A DNA stretch of 64,000 nt from Streptomyces roseoviridis (GCF_039535235.1 NZ_BAAAWU010000001.1:6079001-6143000), one strand, 5' to 3'. Counted from the stretch's first letter, positions 35,186-45,228 are shown. Translations and numbers: made by a program. The notes: generated by a model not told the origin, from the letters alone.

Positions 35186-36247
35186 TCACTCCCGCCACAG
35201 GGTGGTGGGGGCCTCCTCGCGCACCACCGGGGCGATCTCCTCGGCGAACCGTTCCAGCGTCTCGATCTGCTCCGCCGTGGACTGCCCGAAGGCGTCCACG
35301 GTGACCGACTGGAGGTCGTGGCGGTACACCTCGTGGTAGCCCAGGATCTTGTCGACGATCTGCTGCGGCGAGCCGATCAGCTGGGGGCCGCCCGCGATCG
35401 CCTCCTCGATGGTGCGGTACGGGGTGTTGTAGCCGGCCCTGCCTTGGAGTTCGGGCCGGAAGGACTGGCGGACCCTCGCCTCGTAGAGGTCCTTGTAGCG
35501 GCTGACGGCCTGCTCGGCGGTGTCGGCGATGAGCAGCCCGCCGGAACCCGCCGCCACGCGCGCGTGGCGCGGGTCGTGCCCGTACTCCTCGAACTTCTCC
35601 CGGTAGTGGGCGACGAGCCGCGCGTACGCCTCGCGGGGCTGGACGGCGTTGGCGGTGAACAGGGGATCGCCGTGCCGGGCCGCGAGTTCGGGGGAGTCGA
35701 GGCTGGTGGCGGATCCGTGCCAGATCCGCGGGGGACCGCCGTACGGGCGGGGCAGGGTGGTCACGTTCCGCAGCGCGGGACGGAACTCGCCCTCCCAGTC
35801 GACGCCTTCCTCGGTCCACAGCCGGCGCAGCAGTTCGTACTTCTCCCGCTGGAGGTCCCACTGCCGCTTCTCGTCGAGGCCGAAGAGGTCGAAGTGACCG
35901 GCCTCCGCTCCCTTGCCGACGACGAGTTCGACCCGGCCCCGGGAGAGCTGGTCGAGCGTGGCGTAGTCCTCGGCGACCCGGACCGGGTCGAGGATCGCGA
36001 CCACCGTCACACCGGTCAGGAGCCGGATGCGGGAGGTGCGGGCCGCGAGGGCGCCGAGCACCACCGAGGGGCTGGAGGAGAGGAAGGGGCCCGCGTGCCG
36101 CTCGCCGATCGCGTACGCGTCGAATCCGAGCCGCTCGGCGGCCTCGCCGACCGCCAGGACCTGCTCCAGGCGGTCGGCGGGCGACGGCAGTTCGCCGGTG
36201 AGGGGATGCGGGGCATGGCCGATGAGAGAGAGCACCTGAAACCTCAT
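35186..36247 (-). CDS. LLM-class flavin-dependent oxidoreductase
   Basis: This 353-residue bacterial-luciferase-fold protein shows typical segments FDAYAIGERHAGPFLSSSP, SRIRLLTGVTVVAILDPVRVAEDYATLD and LIGSPQQIVDKIL. It likely uses FMNH2 for monooxygenation of an unknown substrate. It lacks the F420-type signature seen in the other LLM protein of the window. It lies downstream of the glpD terminator on the same strand and has its own start at 36247; its link to glycerol metabolism is not indicated. Confidence 0.82.
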   Translation of the reverse strand: MRFQVLSLIGHAPHPLTGELPSPADRLEQVLAVGEAAERLGFDAYAIGERHAGPFLSSSPSVVLGALAARTSRIRLLTGVTVVAILDPVRVAEDYATLDQLSRGRVELVVGKGAEAGHFDLFGLDEKRQWDLQREKYELLRRLWTEEGVDWEGEFRPALRNVTTLPRPYGGPPRIWHGSATSLDSPELAARHGDPLFTANAVQPREAYARLVAHYREKFEEYGHDPRHARVAAGSGGLLIADTAEQAVSRYKDLYEARVRQSFRPELQGRAGYNTPYRTIEEAIAGGPQLIGSPQQIVDKILGYHEVYRHDLQSVTVDAFGQSTAEQIETLERFAEEIAPVVREEAPTTLWRE

Positions 36248-36334
36248 GTCCCCACTCTGCGCGCCGGGTGTTGCGGCGGTGTGGCCGCCGTATGGCAGCG
36301 GTCTCGGCGCGTGTGAGGGGCGGCCTCCGCGCGC

Positions 36335-36368
36335 GTGAGGGGCGGTCTCGTTCGAGACCGCCCCTCAC
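36335..36368 (-). terminator. Terminator of the glpFKD operon
   Basis: GTGAGGGGCGGTCTCG pairs perfectly with CGAGACCGCCCCTCAC, a 16-base inverted repeat with a 2-base centre, 12 bases after the glpD stop. An additional GTGAGGGGCGGCCTC copy sits 22 bases away. Confidence 0.8.
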
Positions 36369-36380
36369 AACGGACGCCGC

Positions 36381-37985
36381 CTACTTGCGCAGCATGTCCT
36401 CGACCTTGCCGCGGATCTCGTCCGTGGCCAGACCGCGGATGGTCAGCGTGGTGCGGCGGCGCAGCACGTCGTCCGCCGTCTCGGCCCACTCGTGGTCGCG
36501 GGCGTAGGCGACCTGGGCCCAGATCTCCGGCGCGTCGGGGTGGATGCGCTCGGCGAGCTCGGGGTTCTCGTTCGCCATGCGGGCGATGTCGAAGGAGAGC
36601 GAACCGTAGTGCGTCGCCAGGTGCTTGGCGGTGTCGGCGGCCATCCGCGGGCCGGGCGCCGGCCCGTCCACGAGCAGCCGGTGGGCGACCGCGTTCGGGT
36701 TGGCGATGCCGGGCAGCGGCAGCCGCTTCGGCAGCGTGGCGACCGGCTCGTAGTCCTCGCCGAGGGGGTGGCCCGGCAGGGACTCCAGCTTCCTCATGAT
36801 GGTGCGGCCGATGTGGCGGAAGGTGGTCCACTTGCCGCCGGCGACCGACAGCATGCCGCCGCGGCCCTCGGTGACCACCGTCTCGCGCTTGGCCTTGGAG
36901 GTGTCGCCGGGACCGCCCGGCAGCACCCGCAGACCCGCGAAGGCGTAGGTGATCAGGGAGCGGTCGAGCTGCTGGTCGCGGATGGAGAAGGCGGCCTCGT
37001 CCAGGATCTGGGCGATGTCCTTGTCGTTGACCGCGACCTCGCCCGGGTCGCCCTCGTACTCCTCGTCGGTGGTGCCGAGCAGCAGCATGTCCTCCCAGGG
37101 GAGGGCGAAGGTGATTCGGTACTTGTCGATCGGGGTGGCCAGCGCGGCCTTCCAGGGGGCGGTGCGCTTGAGGACCAGGTGCGCGCCCTTGGAGAGGCGG
37201 ATGGAGGGGGCCGCGTTCGGGTCCTCCATCTTGCGCAGGTGGTCGACCCACGGTCCGGTGGCGTTGAGGACCAGACGGGCGCCGACGCCGAACTCCGTGC
37301 CGTCGAGGCGGTCCCTGAGCTCGGCGCCGGTGACCCGGCCGTTGGTGAAGCGCAGGCCCGTGACCTCGGCGTGGTTGAGGACGACCGCCCCGGCGTCGAC
37401 GGCGGCGCGGACCGTCATCAGCGCCATGCGGGCGTCGTTCATCTGGTCGTCGCCGTAGACGGCGACGGCCTTCAGGTTGTCCGTGCGCAGCTCCGGCACG
37501 TCCTGGGCGGCCTTGGCGGGGCTCAGCAGGTGTCCGACGCCGTCGCCGAAGGCGGACAGCGCGCTGTAGGCGAAGACCCCGGCGCCGAGCTTGGCCGCGC
37601 CGTGCGGGCCGCCCTTGTAGACGGGCAGGTAGAAGGTGAGCGGGTTGGACAGGTGGGGCGCCACCTGACGGGAGACCGCGCGCCGCTCGAAGTGGTTCTC
37701 CGCGACCAGCTTGACCGCGCCGGTCTGCAGGTAGCGCAGGCCGCCGTGGAGCAGCTTGGAGGAGGCGGAGGAGGTGGCGCCGGCGAAGTCGCCGGCGTCC
37801 ACCAGGGCCACCCGCAGTCCGGACTGCGCGGCGTGCCAGGCGGTGGAGATGCCCAGGATGCCGCCGCCGATCACCAGGAGGTCGTACGTCGCCTTGGACA
37901 GCTGCTCTCTGGTCTCGGCGCGGGTCGGCAGGGAACCGGCAGCCGGGTGCATCCCCAGGGAGGGGAGGCTCTGCAGGGTGGTCAT
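36381..37985 (-). CDS. glpD: Glycerol-3-phosphate dehydrogenase (FAD)
   Basis: This is a 534-residue flavoprotein. The FAD motif VIGGGILGIST is near residue 36, followed by LVDAGDFAGATSSASSKLLHGGLRYL, a GlpD hallmark (key residues: GTSS-like and HGGLRY). A C-terminal helical DAO_C domain follows. It oxidises glycerol-3-phosphate to dihydroxyacetone phosphate and feeds electrons to menaquinone at the membrane. Its start is 16 bases after the glpK stop. It is the last gene of glpF-glpK-glpD. Confidence 0.95.
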   Translation of the reverse strand: MTTLQSLPSLGMHPAAGSLPTRAETREQLSKATYDLLVIGGGILGISTAWHAAQSGLRVALVDAGDFAGATSSASSKLLHGGLRYLQTGAVKLVAENHFERRAVSRQVAPHLSNPLTFYLPVYKGGPHGAAKLGAGVFAYSALSAFGDGVGHLLSPAKAAQDVPELRTDNLKAVAVYGDDQMNDARMALMTVRAAVDAGAVVLNHAEVTGLRFTNGRVTGAELRDRLDGTEFGVGARLVLNATGPWVDHLRKMEDPNAAPSIRLSKGAHLVLKRTAPWKAALATPIDKYRITFALPWEDMLLLGTTDEEYEGDPGEVAVNDKDIAQILDEAAFSIRDQQLDRSLITYAFAGLRVLPGGPGDTSKAKRETVVTEGRGGMLSVAGGKWTTFRHIGRTIMRKLESLPGHPLGEDYEPVATLPKRLPLPGIANPNAVAHRLLVDGPAPGPRMAADTAKHLATHYGSLSFDIARMANENPELAERIHPDAPEIWAQVAYARDHEWAETADDVLRRRTTLTIRGLATDEIRGKVEDMLRK

Positions 37986-38001
37986 CGCGAATTACTCCTC
38001 G

Positions 38002-39552
38002 TCAGTTCTCTTCTGCTTCGAGCCAGCCCATGGAGCGCTCTACGGCCTTGAGCCAGTTCTTGTACTCGCTGTCGCGCTTGCCGGCGTCCATGCGAGGGGT
38101 CCATTCGGCGGCCCGGCGCCAGTTGGCGCGCAGGGCGTCGGTGTCGGGCCAGAAGCCGACGGCCAGGCCGGCGGCGTAGGCCGCGCCGAGGCAGGTGGTC
38201 TCGGCGACCATCGGGCGCACGACGGGGGCGTCCAGGAAGTCCGAGAGGGTCTGCATCAGCAGGTTGTTGGAGGTCATGCCGCCGTCGACCTTGAGGGCGG
38301 TCAGCTCGACGCCCGAGTCCTTGGTCATGGCGTCGGTGATCTCGCGGGTCTGCCAGGCGGTGGCCTCGAGCACGGCACGGGCGATGTGCGCCTTGGTGAC
38401 GTAGCGGGTGAGGCCGGCGATCACGCCGCGGGCGTCGGAGCGCCAGTACGGGGCGAACAGACCGGAGAAGGCCGGCACGAAGTAGGCGCCGCCGTTGTCC
38501 TCGACGGAGGAGGCGAGGGTCTCGATCTCGGCGGCGGACTTGATCAGGCCCATCTGGTCGCGCATCCACTGGACGAGCGAGCCGGTGACGGCGATGGAGC
38601 CCTCCAGGGCGTAGACCGGCTTCTCGTCGCCGATCTGGTAGCCGACCGTGGTCAGCAGGCCGCTGTAGGAGTTGATGATCTTGTCGCCGGTGTTCATCAG
38701 CATGAACGTGCCGGTGCCGTACGTGGACTTGGCCTCGCCCTCGGCGAAACAGGTCTGGCCGAACAGGGCGGCCTGCTGGTCGCCGAGCGCGGAGGCGACC
38801 GGGACGCCGTCGAGGACGCCGCCCTTGACCGTGCCGTACACCTCGGCGGAGGAACGGATCTCCGGCAGCACGGCCGCCGGGACCTCCATGGAGTCGAGGA
38901 TCCGCTCGTCCCACTGCATGGTGTGGAGGTTCATCAGCATGGTGCGGGAGGCGTTGGTGACGTCGGTGACGTGGTGACCGCCGTCCACACCGCCCGTCAG
39001 GTTCCAGATGACCCAGGAGTCCATGGTGCCGAAGAGGATCTCGCCGCGCTCGGCGCGCTCGCGCAGGCCCTCGACGTTGTCGAGCAGCCAGCGGACCTTG
39101 GGGCCGGCGAAGTAGGAGGCGAGGGGGAGACCGGTCTCGCGCCGGAAGCGGTCCTGGCCGACGTTGCGGCCGAGCTCCTTGCACAGGGCGTCGGTGCGGG
39201 TGTCCTGCCACACGAGGGCGTTGTGGACGGGCTCACCGGTGTTCTTGTCCCACAGCAGCGTGGTCTCGCGCTGGTTGGTGATGCCGATCGCCTTGACGTC
39301 GGCGGAGGTGATGCCCGCCTTGTGGATGGCGCCGGCGACGACCTCCTGGACGTTGGTCCAGATCTCGGCGGCGTCGTGCTCGACCCAGCCCGGCTTCGGG
39401 AAGATCTGCTCGTGCTCCTTCTGGTCGACGGAGACGATCCGGCCGTCCTTGTCGAAGACGATGCAGCGGGACGAGGTGGTGCCCTGGTCGATGGCCGCGA
39501 TGAAGGGGCCAGCGCCGTGGGAGGCGGTGCCGGTGGTGTGTGCGTCGGTCAC
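38002..39552 (-). CDS. glpK: Glycerol kinase
   Basis: This 516-residue FGGY-family kinase has [15 protein letters not shown] at the N-terminus, the FGGY signatures ([21 protein letters not shown]) and [14 protein letters not shown] near the C-terminus. It phosphorylates glycerol with ATP. The GTG at 39552 is chosen because it follows glpF by 35 bases with GGAGG-like spacing. It is cotranscribed with glpF and glpD. Confidence 0.95.
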   Translation of the reverse strand: MTDAHTTGTASHGAGPFIAAIDQGTTSSRCIVFDKDGRIVSVDQKEHEQIFPKPGWVEHDAAEIWTNVQEVVAGAIHKAGITSADVKAIGITNQRETTLLWDKNTGEPVHNALVWQDTRTDALCKELGRNVGQDRFRRETGLPLASYFAGPKVRWLLDNVEGLRERAERGEILFGTMDSWVIWNLTGGVDGGHHVTDVTNASRTMLMNLHTMQWDERILDSMEVPAAVLPEIRSSAEVYGTVKGGVLDGVPVASALGDQQAALFGQTCFAEGEAKSTYGTGTFMLMNTGDKIINSYSGLLTTVGYQIGDEKPVYALEGSIAVTGSLVQWMRDQMGLIKSAAEIETLASSVEDNGGAYFVPAFSGLFAPYWRSDARGVIAGLTRYVTKAHIARAVLEATAWQTREITDAMTKDSGVELTALKVDGGMTSNNLLMQTLSDFLDAPVVRPMVAETTCLGAAYAAGLAVGFWPDTDALRANWRRAAEWTPRMDAGKRDSEYKNWLKAVERSMGWLEAEEN

Positions 39553-39587
39553 GGTGTGCTCCAAGGGAGGTCTGGAAGAAGGACGGC

Positions 39588-40373
39588 TCAGGCGAACGCG
39601 ATGTTGTAGATACCCGCGGCGATGGCTCCGCCGATCAGCGGACCGGCGACCGGGATCCAGGCGTAGCTCCAGTCGGAGCCGCCCTTGTTCGGCAGCGGGA
39701 GGAGGGCGTGCACGATGCGCGGGCCCAGGTCGCGGGCGGGGTTGATCGCGTAGCCGGTCGGGCCGCCGAGCGAGAGGCCGATGGAGACGACGACGAAGGC
39801 GGTGATCAGGGCGCCGATGACGCCGAGGCCCTTGCCGCTGTCGTTGAGGCCCTGGGTGAGCACGGCGAGCACCAGCACCACGGTGCCGATGATCTCGGTG
39901 GCCAGGTTCTGCCAGGTGTTGCGGATCTCGGGGCCGGTGGAGAAGACGCCGAGCACCGGACCGGCCGCGGGGGCGGCCTTCTGGTCGACCATGCCCTCCT
40001 CGTGCGGCGTCGAGATGATCGACTCGTCCGTGAGGTGGGCCCGGAACTGTCCGTAGTAGGCCACCCAGACCAGCGCCGCGCCGATCATCGCGCCCAGCAT
40101 CTGACCGGCGACGTAGACCGGTACGTCGCCCCACTCCCCGTCCTTGATCGCTATGCCGATCGTCACGGCGGGGTTCAGATGGGCGCCGGAGAGGGAAGCG
40201 GTCATGTAGACCGCCGTCATGACGGCGAAGCCCCACCCGAAGGTGATCGCGAGCCAGCCCGCGCCACGGGCCTTGGAGCTCTTGAGCGTGACGGCGGCGC
40301 ACACGCCACCGCCGAGCAGGATGAGTACGGCGGTACCGATGGTCTCGCCGAGGAAGATGTCGGAGCTGGACAC
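39588..40373 (-). CDS. glpF: Glycerol facilitator (aquaglyceroporin)
   Basis: This 261-residue MIP channel has six membrane helices. The two NPA motifs are in GAHLNPAVT and [12 protein letters not shown]; the Asp after the second NPA-R is typical of glycerol facilitators. GTG start at 40373 with AAGGAG upstream. A longer in-frame reading to 40475 lies in the leader. It is first in the glp operon; the promoter has a TAAGGT -10 and a GylR-like site over the -35 region. Confidence 0.93.
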   Translation of the reverse strand: MSSSDIFLGETIGTAVLILLGGGVCAAVTLKSSKARGAGWLAITFGWGFAVMTAVYMTASLSGAHLNPAVTIGIAIKDGEWGDVPVYVAGQMLGAMIGAALVWVAYYGQFRAHLTDESIISTPHEEGMVDQKAAPAAGPVLGVFSTGPEIRNTWQNLATEIIGTVVLVLAVLTQGLNDSGKGLGVIGALITAFVVVSIGLSLGGPTGYAINPARDLGPRIVHALLPLPNKGGSDWSYAWIPVAGPLIGGAIAAGIYNIAFA

Positions 40374-40475
40374 CCGCGACTCCTTTGTCCTTCGTCCAGG
40401 GGAAGGCGAACCCCGGGTCCCTCCGGTGGTCCGCGCCCTCGGGGTGAGGGCGGTTTCGGCCCTTGGCACCGTCAC

Positions 40476-40512
40476 ACCTTAGCGCGTATTGCCGGTACCT
40501 GTTCGACAATGC
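40476..40512 (-). promoter_or_regulatory. glpF promoter with GylR operator
   Basis: On the minus strand a TAAGGT -10 (40481-40476) and a weak CGAACA -35 can be placed. TGTTCGACAATGC (40500-40512, plus strand) overlaps the -35 and is identical to 13 bases upstream of gylR. The leader to the GTG is about 95 bases. Confidence 0.55.
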
Positions 40513-40639
40513 CGACCGATGAACGGAAGTTTTGCGCCAGGGTTAACAGCGCGTCAAGGGTCGCGGGCGTGAAAAACCCGCCGATAACGCGATCGTTACC
40601 GACGGGTCGGATGGTGCTCGGGCGCAGGTGAGCGCCCGT

Positions 40640-41404
40640 TCAGAAGCGGCCGGCCCCCAGGTCCCGCGAGACCGCGCGGGCGCAGTCCCGCACCGCCGCC
40701 ACGAGCTCCGAGCGCAGCTCGCCCCCGGAGCACACCCGCTCCACCGCGCCCGTGATGGCCACCGCTCCCACCGGCATCCTGCGCCGGTCGTGGATGGGCG
40801 CCGCCACCGAGGCCACGCCCTCCCAGGTCTCCTCCACGTCCGCCGCCCAGCCGCGCGCCCGGGTCATGTCGAGCAGGGCCTCGAAGTCCCCGAGCGCGGT
40901 GACCGTACGGGGCGTGAACGGCTCCCGCTCGACCTCCACCGCCTCGCTGTGCGCCACCGGGTCGTACGCCGAGAGCACCTTGCCCAGGGCCGTGGAGTGC
41001 AGCGGCTGCATGGCCCCGACCTCCAGGACCTGCCGGCTGTCGTCGGGCCGGAAGACGTGGTGGACGATCAGCACGCCCTGCTGGTGCAGCACCCCGAGGT
41101 GGACGCTCTCCCCGCTGGAGCGGGCCAGGTCGTCCGTCCACACCAGGGCCCGCGCGCGCAGCTCGTGCACGTCCAGATAGCTGTTGCCGAGCCGCAGCAG
41201 CTCCGCGCCCAGCTGGTAGCGGCCGGACGCGGCGTCCTGCTCGACGAAGCCCTCGGCCTGGAGCGTGCGCAGGATGCCGTGCGCGGTGCCCTTGGCGAGG
41301 CCCAGGGAGGAGGCGATGTCGGACAGGCCGAGCCGGCGCTCGCCGCCCGCGAGCAGTCGCAGCATCGCCGCCGCTCGTTCAAGCGACTGGATGTTCTTCG
41401 CCAT
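40640..41404 (-). CDS. gylR: IclR-family regulator of the glycerol operon
   Basis: This is a 254-residue regulator. An N-terminal winged helix (about 5-65; LSDIASSLGLAKGTAHGILRT) precedes the IclR ligand domain (about 80-250; LHSTALGKVLSAYDP, PIHDRRRMPVGAVAI). By position upstream of glpF-glpK-glpD and by sequence it is GylR, which represses the glycerol operon and is relieved by glycerol-3-phosphate. It is transcribed in the same direction as the operon with a gap, as in S. coelicolor. A palindromic site lies before its own start, implying autoregulation. Confidence 0.9.
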   Translation of the reverse strand: MAKNIQSLERAAAMLRLLAGGERRLGLSDIASSLGLAKGTAHGILRTLQAEGFVEQDAASGRYQLGAELLRLGNSYLDVHELRARALVWTDDLARSSGESVHLGVLHQQGVLIVHHVFRPDDSRQVLEVGAMQPLHSTALGKVLSAYDPVAHSEAVEVEREPFTPRTVTALGDFEALLDMTRARGWAADVEETWEGVASVAAPIHDRRRMPVGAVAITGAVERVCSGGELRSELVAAVRDCARAVSRDLGAGRF

Positions 41405-41428
41405 CGCCCGGCCCTTCTCCTCACATGC

Positions 41429-41447
41429 TGTTCGACAATGCTGAACA
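41429..41447. promoter_or_regulatory. GylR operator upstream of gylR
   Basis: TGTTCGACAATGCTGAACA has 5-base arms TGTTC and GAACA around nine bases. Its first 13 bases also occur in the glpF promoter. Nearby CGATGCCGACC partly repeats the second half of the glpF site. Confidence 0.6.
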
Positions 41448-41576
41448 CTATCGGTCGATGCCGACCTTGTGTCACACCTGACAGTGTCGTCCACGAAAGG
41501 GCCGGACCGGGAGTCCCCGCACACAGGATGCCGTCCACCAGCTGGAACCCCATGTCCAGCCCGGCACCCGCACGGC

Positions 41577-41582
41577 TAGTCT
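41577..41582 (+). promoter_or_regulatory. metH -10 box
   Basis: TAGTCT is well placed to start transcription at about 41589, 59 bases before the metH ATG. A GTG at 41589 begins an out-of-frame reading that ends inside metH. No cobalamin or SAM riboswitch fits in this short leader. Confidence 0.45.
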
Positions 41583-41647
41583 GGGCCCGTGCACCCTCCT
41601 CCGAGCGTGCAAAGCCGACAGCCGTCGCATCCCAGGGAGCTCAATCC

Positions 41648-44600
41648 ATGGCCTCGTCGCCGACCCCTTCCGCCGCCCCCGCGACCCCCGCCCAGCGGGC
41701 CGACGCCCTCCGCGAGGCCTTCGCCTCCCGGGTCGTCGTCTCCGACGGCGCCATGGGCACCATGCTCCAGGCCCAGGACCCCTCCCTGGACGACTTCCAG
41801 CAGCTCGAGGGCTGCAACGAGATCCTGAACGTCTCCCGCCCGGACATCGTCCGCTCGGTGCACGACGCCTATCTCTCGGTCGGCACCGACTGCGTCGGCA
41901 CCAACACCTTCAACTGCAACTTCTCCGCGCTCGGCGAGTACGACATCGCCCACCGCATCCACGAGCTCTCCGAGGCCGGCGCCCGGATCGCCCGTGAGGC
42001 CGCCGACGAGTTCACGCGGAAGACCGGGCAGCAGCGGTGGGTCCTCGGCTCGATGGGCCCCGGCACCAAGCTCCCCACCCTCGGTCACGTCGACTACGTC
42101 ACCCTGCGCGACGCCTACCAGCAGAACGCCGAGGGTCTCCTCGCCGGCGGCGCCGACGCCCTGCTCGTCGAGACCACCCAGGACCTCCTCCAGACGAAGG
42201 CCGCGATCATCGCCGCCCACCGCGCCATGGAGGTCGCCGGCTACACCGTCCCGCTGATCACCTCGGTGACGGTCGAGACCACCGGCACCATGCTCCTCGG
42301 GTCCGAGATCGGTGCGGCGCTCACGGCCCTGGAGCCGCTGGGCATCGACATGATCGGCATGAACTGCGCCACGGGCCCGGCCGAGATGAGCGAGCACCTG
42401 CGCTACCTCGCCCGCCACGCCGGCGTCGCCCTCTCCTGCATGCCCAACGCCGGCCTCCCCATCCTCACCAAGGACGGCGCCCACTACCCGCTGTCGGCCG
42501 AGGAGCTCGCCGACGCCCACCAGAACTTCGTCGCCGACTACGGGCTGTCGTTGGTGGGTGGGTGCTGCGGTACGACGCCGGAGCACCTGCGGCAGGTGGT
42601 GGAGCGGGTGCGGGGCCTGGTGCCGCCGGTGCGGGAGCCGCGTCCGGAGCCGGGTGCTGCGTCGTTGTACCAGACGGTGCCGTTCCGGCAGGACACCTCC
42701 TACATGGCGATCGGTGAGCGGACGAACGCGAACGGGTCGAAGAAGTTCCGTGAGGCGATGCTGGAGGGCCGCTGGGACGACTGCGTGGAGATGGCGCGGG
42801 ACCAGATCCGCGAGGGCGCGCACATGCTGGACCTGTGCGTCGACTACGTGGGCCGTGACGGTGTGGCGGACATGGCGGAGCTGGCGGGCCGGTTCGCGAC
42901 CGCCTCGACGCTGCCGATCGTGCTGGACTCCACCGAGGTCGATGTCATCCAGGCCGGTCTGGAGAAGCTGGGCGGCCGGGCGGTGATCAACTCGGTCAAC
43001 TACGAGGACGGTGACGGGCCGGAGTCGCGGTTCGCGAAGGTCACCGCGCTGGCCAAGGAGCACGGCGCCGCGCTGATCGCCCTGACGATCGACGAGGAGG
43101 GCCAGGCCCGCACGGTCGAGACGAAGGTCGCCATCGCGGAGCGGCTGATCGCCGACCTGACCGGCAACTGGGGCATCAACGAGTCCGACATCCTCATCGA
43201 CACCCTCACCTTCACCATCTGTACGGGTCAGGAGGAGTCCCGCAAGGACGGCATCGCGACGATCGAGGCGATCCGCGAGCTGAAGCGGCGCCACCCCGAC
43301 GTGCAGACCACGCTCGGTCTGTCGAACATCTCCTTCGGCCTGAACCCGGCCGCCCGGATCCTGCTGAACTCGGTCTTCCTGGACGAGTGCGTGAAGGCGG
43401 GGCTCGATTCGGCGATCGTGCACGCGTCGAAGATCCTGCCGATCGCGCGGTTCGACGAGGAGCAGGTGCAGACCGCGCTGGATCTGATCTACGACCGGCG
43501 GCGGGAGGGATATGACCCGCTGCAGAAGCTGATGGCCCTGTTCGAGGGCGCGACGACGAAGTCGCTGAAGGCCGGCAAGGCCGAGGAGCTGGCGGCGCTG
43601 CCGCTGGAGGAGCGGCTGAAGCGGCGGATCATCGACGGCGAGAAGAACGGCCTGGAGGCCGACCTCGACGAGGCCCTGACCACCACGCCCGCCCTCGACA
43701 TCGTCAACAACACCCTCCTCGACGGGATGAAGGTCGTCGGTGAGCTGTTCGGCTCGGGCCAGATGCAGCTGCCGTTCGTGCTCCAGTCCGCGGAGGTCAT
43801 GAAGACGGCCGTGGCCTACCTCGAACCCCACATGGAGAAGTCCGACGACGAGGGCAAGGGAACCATCGTCCTGGCGACCGTCCGGGGCGACGTGCACGAC
43901 ATCGGCAAGAACCTGGTCGACATCATCCTGTCCAACAACGGCTACAACGTCGTCAACCTCGGGATCAAGCAGCCCGTCTCCGCGATCCTCGACGCGGCCG
44001 AGGAACACCGCGCCGACGTCATCGGCATGTCCGGCCTCCTCGTGAAGTCGACCGTGATCATGAAGGAGAACCTGGAGGAACTGAACCAGCGCGAGCTGGC
44101 CGCCAAGTACCCCGTCATCCTCGGCGGCGCCGCCCTCACCCGCGCCTACGTCGAGCAGGACCTCCACGAGATCTACCAGGGCGAGGTCCGCTACGCCCGC
44201 GACGCCTTCGAGGGCCTGCGCCTGATGGACGCCCTCATCGCCGTCAAGCGCGGCGTCCCCGGCGCCGCCCTGCCCGAGCTCAAGCAGCGCCGGGTCGCCA
44301 AGGGCGCCGCCACCCTCCAGATCGACGAGCCCGAGCCCGGCGGCCGCTCGGACGTCGCCACCGACAACCCGGTCCCCACCCCGCCGTTCTGGGGCACCCG
44401 GGTCGTCAAGGGCATCCAGCTCAAGGAGTACGCCTCCTGGCTCGACGAGGGCGCCCTCTTCAAGGGCCAGTGGGGCCTCAAGCAGAACCGGGCCGGCGAC
44501 GGACCGTCGTACGAGGAGCTCGTGGAGAGCGAGGGCCGGCCGCGGCTGCGCGGCTGGCTGGAGCGCCTGCACACGGAGAACCTCCTGGAGGCGGCCGTCG

Positions 44601-45166
44601 TCCACGGCTACTTCCCCTGCGTCTCCAAGGGCGACGACCTGATCATCCTCGACGACGCCGGCAACGAGCGCACCCGCTTCACCTTCCCGCGCCAGCGGCG
44701 CGGCCGGCGCCTGTGCCTCGCCGACTTCTTCCGCCCGGAGGAGTCCGGCGAGACCGACGTCGTCGGCCTCCAGGTCGTCACCGTCGGCTCCCGGATCGGC
44801 GAGGCCACCGCCAAGCTGTTCGAGTCCGACTCCTACCGCGACTACCTGGAGCTCCACGGCCTGTCCGTGCAGCTCGCCGAGGCGCTCGCCGAGTACTGGC
44901 ACGCCCGGGTGCGCGCCGAGCTCGGCTTCGGCGGCGAGGACCCGGAGGACGTCGAGGACATGTTCGCGCTCAAGTACCGCGGCGCGCGCTTCTCCCTCGG
45001 CTACGGCGCCTGCCCCGACCTGGAGGACCGGGCGAAGATCGCCGAGCTGCTCCAGCCCGAGCGGATCGGCGTCCACCTCTCGGAGGAGTTCCAGCTCCAC
45101 CCCGAGCAGTCCACCGACGCCATCGTCATCCACCACCCCGAGGCGAAGTACTTCAACGCTCGGTAA
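41648..45166 (+). CDS. metH: Cobalamin-dependent methionine synthase
   Basis: This 1172-residue modular enzyme has all four domains. The homocysteine-binding barrel has VSDGAMGTML, MNCATGP and the zinc cysteines in GGCCGTTPEH. The methyl-tetrahydrofolate domain begins at GERTNANGSKKFREAM. The B12-binding Rossmann domain has the DxHxxG motif (GDVHDIGKNLV) and GxGL-like elements. The reactivation (AdoMet) domain is C-terminal (CLADFFRPEESG, GYGACPDLEDR). It methylates homocysteine to methionine using methyl-THF. The AGGGAG site supports the ATG at 41648. Codon usage shifts abruptly near 42541. A hairpin terminator follows. Confidence 0.96.
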   Translation: MASSPTPSAAPATPAQRADALREAFASRVVVSDGAMGTMLQAQDPSLDDFQQLEGCNEILNVSRPDIVRSVHDAYLSVGTDCVGTNTFNCNFSALGEYDIAHRIHELSEAGARIAREAADEFTRKTGQQRWVLGSMGPGTKLPTLGHVDYVTLRDAYQQNAEGLLAGGADALLVETTQDLLQTKAAIIAAHRAMEVAGYTVPLITSVTVETTGTMLLGSEIGAALTALEPLGIDMIGMNCATGPAEMSEHLRYLARHAGVALSCMPNAGLPILTKDGAHYPLSAEELADAHQNFVADYGLSLVGGCCGTTPEHLRQVVERVRGLVPPVREPRPEPGAASLYQTVPFRQDTSYMAIGERTNANGSKKFREAMLEGRWDDCVEMARDQIREGAHMLDLCVDYVGRDGVADMAELAGRFATASTLPIVLDSTEVDVIQAGLEKLGGRAVINSVNYEDGDGPESRFAKVTALAKEHGAALIALTIDEEGQARTVETKVAIAERLIADLTGNWGINESDILIDTLTFTICTGQEESRKDGIATIEAIRELKRRHPDVQTTLGLSNISFGLNPAARILLNSVFLDECVKAGLDSAIVHASKILPIARFDEEQVQTALDLIYDRRREGYDPLQKLMALFEGATTKSLKAGKAEELAALPLEERLKRRIIDGEKNGLEADLDEALTTTPALDIVNNTLLDGMKVVGELFGSGQMQLPFVLQSAEVMKTAVAYLEPHMEKSDDEGKGTIVLATVRGDVHDIGKNLVDIILSNNGYNVVNLGIKQPVSAILDAAEEHRADVIGMSGLLVKSTVIMKENLEELNQRELAAKYPVILGGAALTRAYVEQDLHEIYQGEVRYARDAFEGLRLMDALIAVKRGVPGAALPELKQRRVAKGAATLQIDEPEPGGRSDVATDNPVPTPPFWGTRVVKGIQLKEYASWLDEGALFKGQWGLKQNRAGDGPSYEELVESEGRPRLRGWLERLHTENLLEAAVVHGYFPCVSKGDDLIILDDAGNERTRFTFPRQRRGRRLCLADFFRPEESGETDVVGLQVVTVGSRIGEATAKLFESDSYRDYLELHGLSVQLAEALAEYWHARVRAELGFGGEDPEDVEDMFALKYRGARFSLGYGACPDLEDRAKIAELLQPERIGVHLSEEFQLHPEQSTDAIVIHHPEAKYFNAR

Positions 45167-45228
45167 TCACTTCAGGGCTCAATACCTGCGCATCGAGTGA
45201 TCGGGACGTACACTGGTCGGTCCAGTGC

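Noticed and set aside
41453-41647. Cobalamin or SAM riboswitch upstream of metH
   Set aside because: The leader between the -10 and the ATG is about 60 bases, too short, and no B12-box-like conserved sequence was seen.
41576-45136. 1186-residue frame antisense to metH
   Set aside because: All metH domains are on the plus strand; the antisense frame has no recognisable domain.
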